Source of the DNA: JAPHTQ01 sp050302275
GTDB taxonomy: Bacteria; Pseudomonadota; Gammaproteobacteria; Thiohalomonadales; Thiohalomonadaceae
Direction of reading: 5' to 3'
Assembly: GCA_050302275.1 (NCBI GenBank)
Contig: JBNLAT010000007.1
Location: 32,296-96,295, forward strand
Length of the DNA: 64,000 nt
Part shown: piece by piece, positions 52,783 through 60,394 of the stretch
Position numbering within the stretch: the stretch's first letter is position 1
Layout: each line of letters starts with the position of its first letter
The notes under the pieces: generated by a model
Databases searched by the model: none
Told to the model about the DNA's origin: nothing
What the model saw: the letters and a program-made list of their open reading frames with translations, nothing else
Position numbers and translations under genes: made by a program

Positions 52783-53748
52783 ATGCTTACTGATGCTTTC
52801 CACAAAAGATATCCTGATCGATTTTTCTACGGCGAAGGATTTCCGAACGAGATTCGCAGGCTGTTAAGTCAGGCAGGCCAAATTATTGCGCAAGATTTAT
52901 TTACACAAATCCCGATAAAGGACAAGTTATATCAAGAAGCTCATGAAAAATTATCGAGAGAATATGGTATTGGTGTGCTTGGCGAAGGTCTAACATATGA
53001 AGAAATCTGCTTAAGGCTTATTTTCGAGAACTATGATTTGTGGAACGACCACCATGGAGATCAAGACTATTTTTTTAAAATGCGCATTGGACTCATAGAG
53101 CTGTTGTTTCGAGGCGCAGAAGAATATTTAAGTGCTGAACACAAGGAAAGCGATCTTGGGATACTCGCATCCATACTCTCAAAAAGGACTAATCCAAAAA
53201 GTAAAAATGGCTCAGAAAAGGCTTTAGAAAGCTATATGGAATCTGTTAATGAGCTTAATGTGCGATTTCGAGAAGCCAAAGTACCATTCACATATCACAA
53301 TGGATATATCCAGCTTGTAGAGGATGAATTGACTCAAAAAGAAGTGGAGCAGCCGTTCTGGGAACTCGTGTCTGAAACCAAATGGAAAAATGTTGATTTC
53401 GAAATGAAAGAGGCTATTGATAGGCGTGATGCTGGAAAAGAAGATGCGATCACATATGCCCTACAGGCACTCGAAAGCACTATCAAAATCATATCGGAAG
53501 AAAATGGCTGGACTACTGGACGAGAAAAAGGGGCATCCAATTATATAGACAACTTGGTAAGTGAAAATAATGGCCGCTTTGTGGAGGTATGGGAGGCTGA
53601 TGCAATGAAGCATCTTTTCACTGCCTTGCGGAATCCACGAAGTCATGGAGCAGGAAGTGCACAGAGGCCGGAAACGCACAACCAACAACGCGCTTGGGCT
53701 ATAGAATCGTGCATGTCTTGGATTAAAAGTTTAATTAAGCGCAAATAA
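52783..53748 (+). CDS. AbiJ-like HEPN-domain protein, candidate abortive-infection factor
   Basis: 321 residues, AT-rich. The N-terminal half (FHKRYPDRFFYGEGFPNEIRR, helical up to about residue 120) resembles the AbiJ N-terminal domain 4 group. The C-terminal half looks like a HEPN/Abi C-terminal domain (AITYALQALESTIKII ... LFTALRNPRSHGAGS). RNPRSH fits the RX4-6H motif of HEPN ribonucleases. Such proteins commonly defend against phage by cutting RNA and stopping growth. The family call comes from recalled pattern resemblance, not a search, so function is inferred. The ribosome site is weak; the gene starts right after the attC-like site as cassette genes do. Confidence 0.6.
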   Translation: MLTDAFHKRYPDRFFYGEGFPNEIRRLLSQAGQIIAQDLFTQIPIKDKLYQEAHEKLSREYGIGVLGEGLTYEEICLRLIFENYDLWNDHHGDQDYFFKMRIGLIELLFRGAEEYLSAEHKESDLGILASILSKRTNPKSKNGSEKALESYMESVNELNVRFREAKVPFTYHNGYIQLVEDELTQKEVEQPFWELVSETKWKNVDFEMKEAIDRRDAGKEDAITYALQALESTIKIISEENGWTTGREKGASNYIDNLVSENNGRFVEVWEADAMKHLFTALRNPRSHGAGSAQRPETHNQQRAWAIESCMSWIKSLIKRK

Positions 53749-53947
53749 AGGACATTTAGGGTCTGTGTAAAAATATTCAGCGCCTAAAAAACAGGAGTTT
53801 TTCCGAAATTTTTATTTAATATTTGTTTTCATTTCGCGCGCATTTTCCCCTTGACTCCCCCTCCCTTTCTCCTTAGTTTGGACAGTGCAACACCGCTCAA
53901 AACAAAGCGCCGAGTGATAGATGTTGGAGCATCCACCACCCGGCTAA

Positions 53948-54104
53948 CCCTAAGACTGGTATGAACAGACCTTAGGGCTGCATCGGAGTATACAACATAC
54001 CCGGCGATGATCATTATCGTCCGTTGTGTGACAAGCGGCCCTTCTGTCTCAACGACATCGGGGCCGCTTTGCGTTGAGCTTCCATCAAATCGGCAATAAC
54101 GCCG
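53948..54104 (+). ncRNA. Structured leader or small RNA upstream of the 54126 gene
   Basis: The gap 53749-54125 has no convincing gene but several strong inverted repeats in series. CCCTAAG/CTTAGGG lies at 53948-53954 and 53971-53977. A hairpin around CGGCGATGATCATTATCG is at 54002-54019. AAGCGGCCC (54033-54041) pairs with GGGCCGCTT (54061-54069). CTCAACG (54048-54054) pairs with CGTTGAG (54072-54078). CGGC/GCCG (54091-54104) sits just before the ribosome site. The 9-bp and 7-bp pairings interleave (a-b-a'-b'), so they form either a pseudoknot or two exclusive structures. No Rfam class was recognised. Confidence 0.45.
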
Positions 54105-54125
54105 GAACGACAAGGAGCAAAAGCA

Positions 54126-54449
54126 ATGTCACATGCAAACACCAATATCATCTATCCCCAATCCACCGACCGTACTGCCGTCTGGCAGGTCCGTGAGGAC
54201 GGTGACGACTACGGCAAAGACGATAAGAGCAACGTCCGAACCACTTCCCTGTCTGATATGCACAACCGCATCCATGAACGGCTCGACCGCGCCCGAGCCC
54301 TGATCCATCTGCTGAAAACCGCTGACACGCAGGCAGACGACGCCATACCGCTGACTGCCGTTGTCATCGAGGAGCTGATTGAGAGCGCTCAGTTCACCAG
54401 CCGGAAAATGTGGGAGTTTATCCAGCGTGAGAAAAGACTAGGCAGTTAG
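54126..54449 (+). CDS. Hypothetical protein behind a structured leader
   Basis: A 107-residue soluble protein: a polar N terminus (IIYPQSTDRTAVWQVREDGDDYGKDD), then two helices (MHNRIHERLDRARALIHLLKTA and AVVIEELIESAQFTSRKMWEFIQREKRL). AAGGAG lies eight bases before the ATG, and the base composition is closer to the host than to the two cassette genes. No family is recognised. A long perfect hairpin lies 24 bases after its stop. Its small size, folded leader and place in an island suggest a mobile-element or regulatory role, but this is a guess. Confidence 0.7.
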   Translation: MSHANTNIIYPQSTDRTAVWQVREDGDDYGKDDKSNVRTTSLSDMHNRIHERLDRARALIHLLKTADTQADDAIPLTAVVIEELIESAQFTSRKMWEFIQREKRLGS

Positions 54450-54473
54450 TTATTAGAATTTAAGTGAACACAA

Positions 54474-54505
54474 CAGTGCCGGAGTCGCTTGCGACTCCGG
54501 CACTG
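54474..54505. terminator. Perfect 15-bp hairpin after the 54126 gene
   Basis: CAGTGCCGGAGTCGC (54474-54488) and GCGACTCCGGCACTG (54491-54505) pair perfectly around a two-base TT centre, and the flanks CAA and TTG extend the symmetry. There is no T-run of the classical kind, so it may end transcription with help or act as a cruciform site. It lies 24 bases past the stop of the preceding gene. Confidence 0.6.
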
Positions 54506-54570
54506 TCGTTGTTGGCTTCTGAATTAAATCCCCACCGAAATAACCGAAGTGAAGACATCGACTTACTCAA

Positions 54571-54854
54571 ACGAAGCGGTTTTGGGTCCCGTAGACGCAG
54601 CCGAGCACTGGAGTCACTGAAAGAAATAGCCCGAAGGGGCGCGCCATGGACGGCGCGCGGTGGCAACAGGGACAGCATGTTCCTTTTGCCATCCCCCTTC
54701 AACGGGCGAAGCGCACAGGAAACCGCGTTAGCGGCAAGTCTCCGGGCGGCCTTCTCTTTGGTTACTTTCTCTTGGCCGCGCAAGAGAAAGTGACCTGCTC
54801 GCGGGGCAGCCCCCGCTTTCAAATGCCGTTATTCGTCGCGTAGCGACTCAAACC
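54571..54854 (-). repeat. Right copy of the inverted repeat flanking the island
   Basis: About 284 bp. Its reverse complement follows the same order as 51774-52047: GAGTCGC-TA-GCGAC, then GCATTTGAAAGCGGGGGC, then a hairpin GTTACTTTCTCTTG-loop-CAAGAGAAAGTGAC (54760-54793), then CCATGG, and finally CCCAAAACCGCTTCG. The two copies are diverged but clearly related. It fills most of the 430-bp gap between the 54126 gene and rdgC; the short open frames inside are not considered genes. Confidence 0.75.
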
Positions 54855-54881
54855 CAATCAATTATCGCGAAGCGACACCAT

Positions 54882-55796
54882 CTAAACTGGTTCAATCTCA
54901 CTCTCACCACCAAACGCTTTAATCACCGCTTCGATAAACTTCGACAACTCCAAACTCATCAGGGCGAAGTCGCTATCGAACTGTTGCGCCGGATCGTCGA
55001 TGTTCTCGTCCTGCTCGGCCTTAACGGTATCGGTGAAACGCAGACGTTTAATGCTGAGGTCGTCGGGGACGACGAACTCGATACGCTCCTGCCAGGTCAG
55101 TGCCAGCTTGGCGACCTGTTTACCCGCTTCCAGATGCCCCTGGATCTCTTCGGCGTGGGGGTCCTGACGACGGCAACGAACGATCGCCCCTTCCTTGTCG
55201 CCATCCTGTAGTTCGTATTCGTCGCCCAGTTCGAAACCAGCGGGAATGTTCTCCCCGCGCAGCCACTGGCTCATGATCACCCGTGGCGATTCGTTGGTCT
55301 GCGGCAAGCGGGCGCTCAGGCCGTCCAGCGACTGACGCAGCAGGCTGACCAGTTCATCGGCGCGGTTGGTGCTGGCGGCGTCGACCACCAGCCAGCGATT
55401 GGTGCGGTCGATATAAGCGTAGGTGCTGCGGCTACGGGTGAAGGCCTGCGGCAGCAGGGTGAGGGTCAGCTCTTCTTTGAGTTGCTGGCGCTCCTTGCGG
55501 CCAACCGGACGCGCTTCGGCCTGTTCAATCTGTTCGACCTTCTCGACCAGTTGCTCGTTAATCACCGCAGCAGGGAGCAGACGCTCTTCCTTGCGGGCGC
55601 AGATCATCGAGTAGTGGCCGATGGTGTGGACCAGTTGCTCGCCATGGCGTCCGAGCGGCGCATCCCAGCCATAGCTGAAGGGAACACTCTTGCCGCAGGG
55701 GCGGAAGGCCGCGCCCTGTAGCGCCTCGTTCAAGGCGTCGTGATCCAGCTCGAAGGGGCGGGTTAGGCGATAGAGGATGAGATTTTTAAACCACAT
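54882..55796 (-). CDS. rdgC: Recombination-associated protein RdgC
   Basis: 304 residues, the normal length (E. coli 303). It starts MWFKNLILYRLTRPFELD and contains FRPCGKSVPFSYGWDAPLG and NRWLVVDAASTNRADELVS, typical of RdgC. This is a ring-shaped DNA-binding protein that limits RecA activity and is needed when some replication functions fail. The Met at 55796 fits family starts; the frame runs 11 codons further up. Its 3' end is next to the right island repeat, so the island was inserted between pyrC and rdgC or grew there. Confidence 0.95.
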   Translation of the reverse strand: MWFKNLILYRLTRPFELDHDALNEALQGAAFRPCGKSVPFSYGWDAPLGRHGEQLVHTIGHYSMICARKEERLLPAAVINEQLVEKVEQIEQAEARPVGRKERQQLKEELTLTLLPQAFTRSRSTYAYIDRTNRWLVVDAASTNRADELVSLLRQSLDGLSARLPQTNESPRVIMSQWLRGENIPAGFELGDEYELQDGDKEGAIVRCRRQDPHAEEIQGHLEAGKQVAKLALTWQERIEFVVPDDLSIKRLRFTDTVKAEQDENIDDPAQQFDSDFALMSLELSKFIEAVIKAFGGESEIEPV

Positions 55797-55879
55797 GAGG
55801 ATGATCCACAGCTTGTTCGGGCTGCGCATTATGACGGACCGCTGCCATCATTTCATCCAGCATACGCGCAGAATTGGCA

Positions 55880-56737
55880 TCAATAGACTGGTGAGACCTT
55901 CATCCCCTGTTGGCGAAACAGTGACACCAATCCTTCATCGCCAACCAGGTGCAGGGTACCCACAGCAACAAAGGCGCCGCCCTTTTGCAGCAGCGGCATT
56001 GAGCGTTCCGCCATACGGTGATTACGTGCTTCGACCAGATTGCGGGAAAAATCTTTCTTTATCGATTCTGGCAGATCAGCCATGTTCTCGGCGCTCATCG
56101 TCGCCATTCTGTCCAGATCCCTATCCAGCCATGCCTGTAGAAGCTGTTCCATCAATCCGGCCAGTTCCGGGTAATCCTTCACCGCCTGCTGCAACAAAAC
56201 GATCTGGTCGGACAATGGCAGATCGCGAAATAGCGAGAGTTGCTCTTCCATGGTTTCCAGACCGACCACCCTCTTATTCGTTGCGATGGCCTGCTCATAC
56301 AGCACCGCATCGAGGAACATCCCGGTTACAGGCGGCGGCATACTCAGGGTTAACTGCACCGCCCAGGGTGCCAGTTGCCGGGTGACCTCTTCGGGATAGC
56401 CCAGTGAAGACATCACGTTGATCGTCTCCCTGTAGAGCGGTGTGGGAAGCAGATCGGCAAGGCTCTTACCCTTGGGTAAATGTAATGCATCCCCCATCTG
56501 CGCCTGCGATGCGGCACCGAGGTCCAGCTCCAGCGCTACCGTTTTTGCCCCTTTGAAGGCGAGGGTTATTGGTTCTGGCAGGTCCAGTACCCGTGGGTCA
56601 TCGGAGTGGATGGTGCCAAAGAGAAAACTGACCGCGCCACGCGGCGACTCGATTTTCCAAAGTAGCGCCTGCTCCGCCCATAACGCTGGCGAGCAGAGCA
56701 ATAACAACAACACTAATCCATGACGTAACAGCTTCAT
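55880..56737 (-). CDS. TraB/GumN family protein
   Basis: 285 residues with a signal peptide (MKLLRHGLVLLLLLCSPALWA), then the TraB/GumN landmarks: SFLFGTIHSDDPRVLDLP near the start, VGLETMEEQLSLFRDLP in the middle and GGAFVAVGTLHLVGDEGLVSLFRQQGMKVSPVY at the end. The conserved GTxH and Glu residues suggest a Tiki-like metalloprotease fold in the periplasm, a known structural link for this family. The bacterial role is not established. It is divergent from rnt. Confidence 0.9.
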   Translation of the reverse strand: MKLLRHGLVLLLLLCSPALWAEQALLWKIESPRGAVSFLFGTIHSDDPRVLDLPEPITLAFKGAKTVALELDLGAASQAQMGDALHLPKGKSLADLLPTPLYRETINVMSSLGYPEEVTRQLAPWAVQLTLSMPPPVTGMFLDAVLYEQAIATNKRVVGLETMEEQLSLFRDLPLSDQIVLLQQAVKDYPELAGLMEQLLQAWLDRDLDRMATMSAENMADLPESIKKDFSRNLVEARNHRMAERSMPLLQKGGAFVAVGTLHLVGDEGLVSLFRQQGMKVSPVY

Positions 56738-56821
56738 CGAAAACTCCCGATAGCTCGGCGCACCTTCGATTCCATTTTGCGCCTTAGTAAAAGTTCGCCC
56801 GATCCGGTAAGCTTGGCCCCC

Positions 56822-57472
56822 ATGCAGGATTCATACACTTATCAAATTGCTGATCGTTTCCGCGGCTTTCTCCCCGTTGTGGTCGATGTAGAAACCGCCG
56901 GATTCAACGCGGAAACCGATGCGTTATTGGAGATCGCCGCGGTAACGGTACGGATGGACGCCGAAGGCTTCCTCTACCGCCACACCACTCACGCCTGTCA
57001 CGTGGAGCCGTTTCCCAACGCCAACCTGGACAAACGTGCACTGGATTTTACCGGTATCGATCCTTTTAATCCTTTTCGTCTGGCCAAGCCGGAAGAGAAG
57101 GCACTGGAACACATCTTTGCCCCCATCCGTGAAGAAGTAAAGGTACAAAACTGCACCCGTGCGATTCTGGTGGGACACAATCCGTTTTTTGATCTGGGAT
57201 TTATCAAGGCGGCGATCGAACGCACCGGTAACAAGAAAAGTCCGTTCCACAGTTTCAGTACCTTCGATACCGCCACCCTGGGCGGGTTGGCCTATGGTCA
57301 GACGGTACTGGCGCGTGCGGCGCGGGCGGCTGGACTGGAGTGGGACGATTCCCAGGCCCACTCGGCGATCTACGATGCCGAGCGTACCGCCGATCTGTTC
57401 TGCGCCATCATCAACCTGTGGCGCAAGATGGGCGGCTGCCCTATTGAAACCTGTCTGGAAGAAGACGAGTAA
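56822..57472 (+). CDS. rnt: Ribonuclease T
   Basis: RNase T trims the 3' ends of tRNA and other stable RNAs. The 216-residue protein has the DEDDh exonuclease set: VVVDVETAGFN (Asp, Glu), GHNPFFDLGF (Asp) and HSAIYDAERTADLF (His, Asp). It also shows the N-terminal residues used for nucleic acid binding (DRFRGFLPVVVDVE). The Met at 56822 is favoured over an ATG 15 codons upstream since RNase T proteins start close to the first catalytic strand. The gene converges with the cytochrome module. Confidence 0.95.
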   Translation: MQDSYTYQIADRFRGFLPVVVDVETAGFNAETDALLEIAAVTVRMDAEGFLYRHTTHACHVEPFPNANLDKRALDFTGIDPFNPFRLAKPEEKALEHIFAPIREEVKVQNCTRAILVGHNPFFDLGFIKAAIERTGNKKSPFHSFSTFDTATLGGLAYGQTVLARAARAAGLEWDDSQAHSAIYDAERTADLFCAIINLWRKMGGCPIETCLEEDE

Positions 57473-57501
57473 CGTATCTACCTGAGCGGATTGCCCGCGA
57501 T

Positions 57502-58047
57502 TCAGTCGTCTTCCCAGTGGCCGATTCCCGGAATACGAATCTCTCGCTCGGCGTAAGAGCCGGTCGTGGCCCGGGCATGGCAGCTGCTGCAATTACTCAA
57601 ACTACGAATATCCGGGTTTTTGACGATCAGGCGTGACGGAATCTCGTGGTGCTGGCGATGAATATACGGAATGTCAGTAATGCGCAGCGGTGCCATATCA
57701 CCCAGGGAACGCATGATCTTCTCGGCGCGACGATAATCACGGCTAACCTTATCGGCCGCATTGGCATCAAGATAAAGAATTAACTCATTCAACGTTTCCT
57801 GCGACAGCTCCGCATTTTCACCAAAGTGGTTCTCCAGGCGCGACAACACCTTGCGCCAGGAAGCGGCGGGCAACAACGCAGGCTGGTAAGCGAAATGACA
57901 GCTACCACACTCATCTGCATAAAGGGTGTTTTCTACAGGCGGGAAGGTCGGCCCATGCCGATAGACCTTCCACATGTCATCTGCAAACGCCGCACCACTC
58001 GTCATCCATAGAAGCACTGCCACAACCGGGCTAAGCATCCATTTCAT
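57502..58047 (-). CDS. Dihaem cytochrome c (DHC family)
   Basis: 181 residues with a signal peptide (MKWMLSPVVAVLLWMTSGAAFA) and two haem c motifs: CGSCH near residue 47 and CSSCH near residue 153. Segments such as FAYQPALLPAASWRKVLSRLENHFGE match the DHC dihaem cytochromes first described with SHP in Rhodobacter. The same layout is repeated in the C-terminal half of the fusion protein at 58498, so the two are paralogues. It is the last gene of the four-gene cytochrome module and probably passes electrons to the SHP protein in the periplasm. Confidence 0.9.
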   Translation of the reverse strand: MKWMLSPVVAVLLWMTSGAAFADDMWKVYRHGPTFPPVENTLYADECGSCHFAYQPALLPAASWRKVLSRLENHFGENAELSQETLNELILYLDANAADKVSRDYRRAEKIMRSLGDMAPLRITDIPYIHRQHHEIPSRLIVKNPDIRSLSNCSSCHARATTGSYAEREIRIPGIGHWEDD

Positions 58048-58073
58048 TCACAAAAACTCCTGAACAAACCTGC

Positions 58074-58481
58074 CTACAGACCACGCAGGTAAGTAAGAAT
58101 GTCGCCCTTCTCCTGAGCTGTACACGCCCGGCCAACAGTCCATTTGCAATTACGTTTAAGCCACTTTTCAATATCCTTACCACTGGTCAGGCGCTCTGCA
58201 TTTACCGAGGGTGCCAACGGTTCGATCGATTTTCCTGTGCGGACATGTTTGCCCTTTTGTACAGGATCCTCGGTATGGCAACTGGCGCAACTACGCGATC
58301 GCTTGCCATTGGGCTGAGAAAACTCTTCCAGCCACATCTCGCGACCACGCTCAGCGTTGAAATCGCTGGCGCCTTCACTTTGATAGGCGACCAGACGTTC
58401 TGCCACGGCATCAGCGGCAAACGCAGGTGAAGCCGTCATATACAACAACCCCATAGCCAACAAAGCATTATGCGTATTCAT
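58074..58481 (-). CDS. SHP-type oxygen-binding monohaem cytochrome c (DUF1924)
   Basis: About 135 residues with a signal peptide (MNTHNALLAMGLLYMTASPAFA) and one haem motif CASCH near residue 65. The surrounding GREMWLEEFSQPNGKRSRSCASCH and the end KGDILTYLRGL are those of the DUF1924/SHP family (Sphaeroides haem protein), in which an Asn ligand can leave so that oxygen or NO binds. The ATG at 58481 has AGGAG seven bases upstream. It lies between the dihaem c and the fusion gene, the known company of SHP. Confidence 0.88.
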   Translation of the reverse strand: MNTHNALLAMGLLYMTASPAFAADAVAERLVAYQSEGASDFNAERGREMWLEEFSQPNGKRSRSCASCHTEDPVQKGKHVRTGKSIEPLAPSVNAERLTSGKDIEKWLKRNCKWTVGRACTAQEKGDILTYLRGL

Positions 58482-58497
58482 TCTCATACTCCTGCTA

Positions 58498-59604
58498 CTA
58501 ATCAGGGATTCTCATCCCGCCATTCATAAATCCACCTGAATTCGCATCCTTGTGACAACCACTACAGTCCGCCTTTCCATATACCCCATGCCCTTCCCAA
58601 ATATCGTGGTCCAATTTAGAGTGCACCGATTTCCAGTAAGGGGTCTCGGTGATGCGGTTAGGGTGCTCCTCGGCACCGAGGGAGTGAAGCGTACGCCAGC
58701 TCACCTCTCGATTGGTGTGTTCGGCACTGTTATTCACGGCATATTCACGCAAAATCACCATGGTCTCGATATCGAGGTAGAGACCTTCGCCAAAGTGGTG
58801 CATCTCTTCATCGAACAACCGCTGCCAGGAGTGGGTCGGCAACAGGCTGGGATGGTAGGGAACATGGCAGGAATCACAGTTATCGTGCCACTCCTGATTC
58901 TGTTTCAGCGAGGCATCGACAAAGGGCAGATAGGGCTCATCTTCCGTGGCCGTGACATAGGGGAAAAACCATACGGCGCTGTAGACTGCGATCAATGCCA
59001 CCATCACCTTGGCGACGCGCGCATAATTGTTCGGCTCGGCTTCGGCGATCCCTCCTTCCTTGGCGCCGGTAAACATCGCCAGGATCAGGCTCTCCCGCTG
59101 CATAGTGCCCATCAACACCACGCCACCGAGATGCAACACCACCACACCCAGCCAGAGCCAGGCAAGCCACTCATGCCACTCATGCACCGCAACGCCCTGG
59201 GCGATGGTAAACATACCTGCCAGAGGACCGAAGCCCTCTTCGCCACCCAGCACGATCATACCGGTCACGCTAAGTGCCAATACCAGGCCCAATAGAAGAA
59301 CGACAGCGATCGCCCCAGCCGGATTATGGCCGCGTCCGTGGTCATAGTGGTGATCGGCCAGATGGCGCAAATGTTCGATGATTTTACGCGGGCCGGTAAT
59401 GAACTGGGTAAAACGGGCATACCGCCCACCGACAAAGCCCCACACCAGGCGGAATAGCAGCAGCGCCAGGGCGAGGTAACCGGCGTAGAGGTGGATATCG
59501 GTATAGCGCGCATCGTCGCCGGTCATCCAGGCCACGATACAGGCCGTGGCAAAGATCCAGTGGAAAACCCGGGTGGGAATATCCCAGATGCGCACTTTGG
59601 TCAT
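58498..59604 (-). CDS. Cytochrome b561 fused to dihaem cytochrome c
   Basis: 368 residues joining two proteins. Residues 1-180 are a four-helix cytochrome b561 (VRIWDIPTRVFHWIFATACIVAW, GHNPAGAIAVVLLLGLVLAL, VHEWHEWLAWLWLGVVVLHL) with His haem ligands. A further membrane helix near residue 205 leads to a periplasmic DHC-like part with CDSCH near residue 245 and CSGCH near residue 347. The tail resembles the separate dihaem protein at 57502. The fusion would carry electrons from the quinone pool across the membrane to c-type haems in one polypeptide. It begins 13 bases after the upstream b561 gene. Confidence 0.92.
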   Translation of the reverse strand: MTKVRIWDIPTRVFHWIFATACIVAWMTGDDARYTDIHLYAGYLALALLLFRLVWGFVGGRYARFTQFITGPRKIIEHLRHLADHHYDHGRGHNPAGAIAVVLLLGLVLALSVTGMIVLGGEEGFGPLAGMFTIAQGVAVHEWHEWLAWLWLGVVVLHLGGVVLMGTMQRESLILAMFTGAKEGGIAEAEPNNYARVAKVMVALIAVYSAVWFFPYVTATEDEPYLPFVDASLKQNQEWHDNCDSCHVPYHPSLLPTHSWQRLFDEEMHHFGEGLYLDIETMVILREYAVNNSAEHTNREVSWRTLHSLGAEEHPNRITETPYWKSVHSKLDHDIWEGHGVYGKADCSGCHKDANSGGFMNGGMRIPD

Positions 59605-59617
59605 GCTTTACTCCCCC

Positions 59618-60247
59618 TCACTCCTGCTGCTTTTTGCCAGTAACCATGGCTCGGGGAAGGTTTTCACCGTGAGCAAAACTACTTACCGCAACTCCGGCGA
59701 GGTGTAACAGAACCAGCAACAGAGTGAAGTTAACGAAAAACTCGTGAACTTCCTCCCAGACCGACTCCTCCTTACCCCCGTCATGCTCGTGTTCTTCGTC
59801 TTCGTCCTCATCGGCCATCGCAGTGGCAATGGGACTGATATTCTCAATTTGAATATTCGCAAAGGGGCCTTCGTTCTCTTCCACAGCAAGTAATTTCATC
59901 CCGGACAGCGTAGCCATCGAGAGAGAAATCAGCAGCGCAACAACCATCGCGCCACCTGCCGGGTTATGGCCGATATAACGCTTGGCCCGGAAGGCAATCA
60001 TGTCCTTGAGATAGGCGATCACGGTGGAGGGAGCGAAAACAAAATCGCTAAACCGTGCGTGCTGTGTTCCAACAAAGCCCCAGATAAGACGGAAGAGTAC
60101 CAAGCCCACGATGACATAACCAGCCACGACATGAACATCTTCGAGCTCATCTCCGGTGACATAGGCGGTAACGAATGCGACGACCAGCGACCAGTGGAAC
60201 AGTCTTACCAGCGGGTCCCATACCTTGATTTCGTTGTTTGACGACAT
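59618..60247 (-). CDS. Cytochrome b561 family protein
   Basis: 209 residues: four membrane helices with His ligands (VWDPLVRLFHWSLVVAFVTAYVTG, DVHVVAGYVIVGLVLFRLIWGF, GHNPAGGAMVVALLISLSMA, VHEFFVNFTLLLVLLHLAGVAV). A His/Asp/Glu-rich loop between helices three and four (ADEDEDEEHEHDGGKEE) may face metal ions. It is the stand-alone relative of the b561 half of the next gene and the first gene of the module. The ATG at 60247 follows GGAGG with 6 bases between. Confidence 0.92.
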   Translation of the reverse strand: MSSNNEIKVWDPLVRLFHWSLVVAFVTAYVTGDELEDVHVVAGYVIVGLVLFRLIWGFVGTQHARFSDFVFAPSTVIAYLKDMIAFRAKRYIGHNPAGGAMVVALLISLSMATLSGMKLLAVEENEGPFANIQIENISPIATAMADEDEDEEHEHDGGKEESVWEEVHEFFVNFTLLLVLLHLAGVAVSSFAHGENLPRAMVTGKKQQE

Positions 60248-60340
60248 CGTGTCCTCCACGATCATGGAAAGAATGGCGGACAGTTATATAAGGGGAGTCT
60301 GAATCGAGGCTTAAGAACACACTAAGTTATTGTGGAAATT

Positions 60341-60366
60341 ATAAAAAACCGGCCATTCGGCCGGTC
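60341..60366 (-). terminator. Intrinsic terminator of grxD
   Basis: On the minus strand ACCGGCC-GAAT-GGCCGGT forms a 7-bp GC-rich stem followed by TTTTTTAT. It lies 30 bases past the grxD stop and separates it from the cytochrome module. Confidence 0.88.
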
Positions 60367-60394
60367 TTGTGTGACGGGGTTCATGTTTTCCGAT

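Noticed and set aside
53749..53947. A further attC at the end of the AbiJ-like gene
   Set aside because: No paired TAAC/GTTA arms with complementary inner arms were found in this stretch; it shows only an AT-rich segment and a C/T-rich tract.
53829..54113. Minus-strand 94-codon open frame in the gap before the 54126 gene
   Set aside because: It overlaps the strongly structured leader, begins inside the hairpins and has no ribosome site; the inverted repeats explain the sequence better.
54460..54822. Short open frames on both strands between the 54126 gene and rdgC
   Set aside because: They run through the perfect hairpin and the diverged inverted repeat; frames of this kind commonly arise in such repeats.
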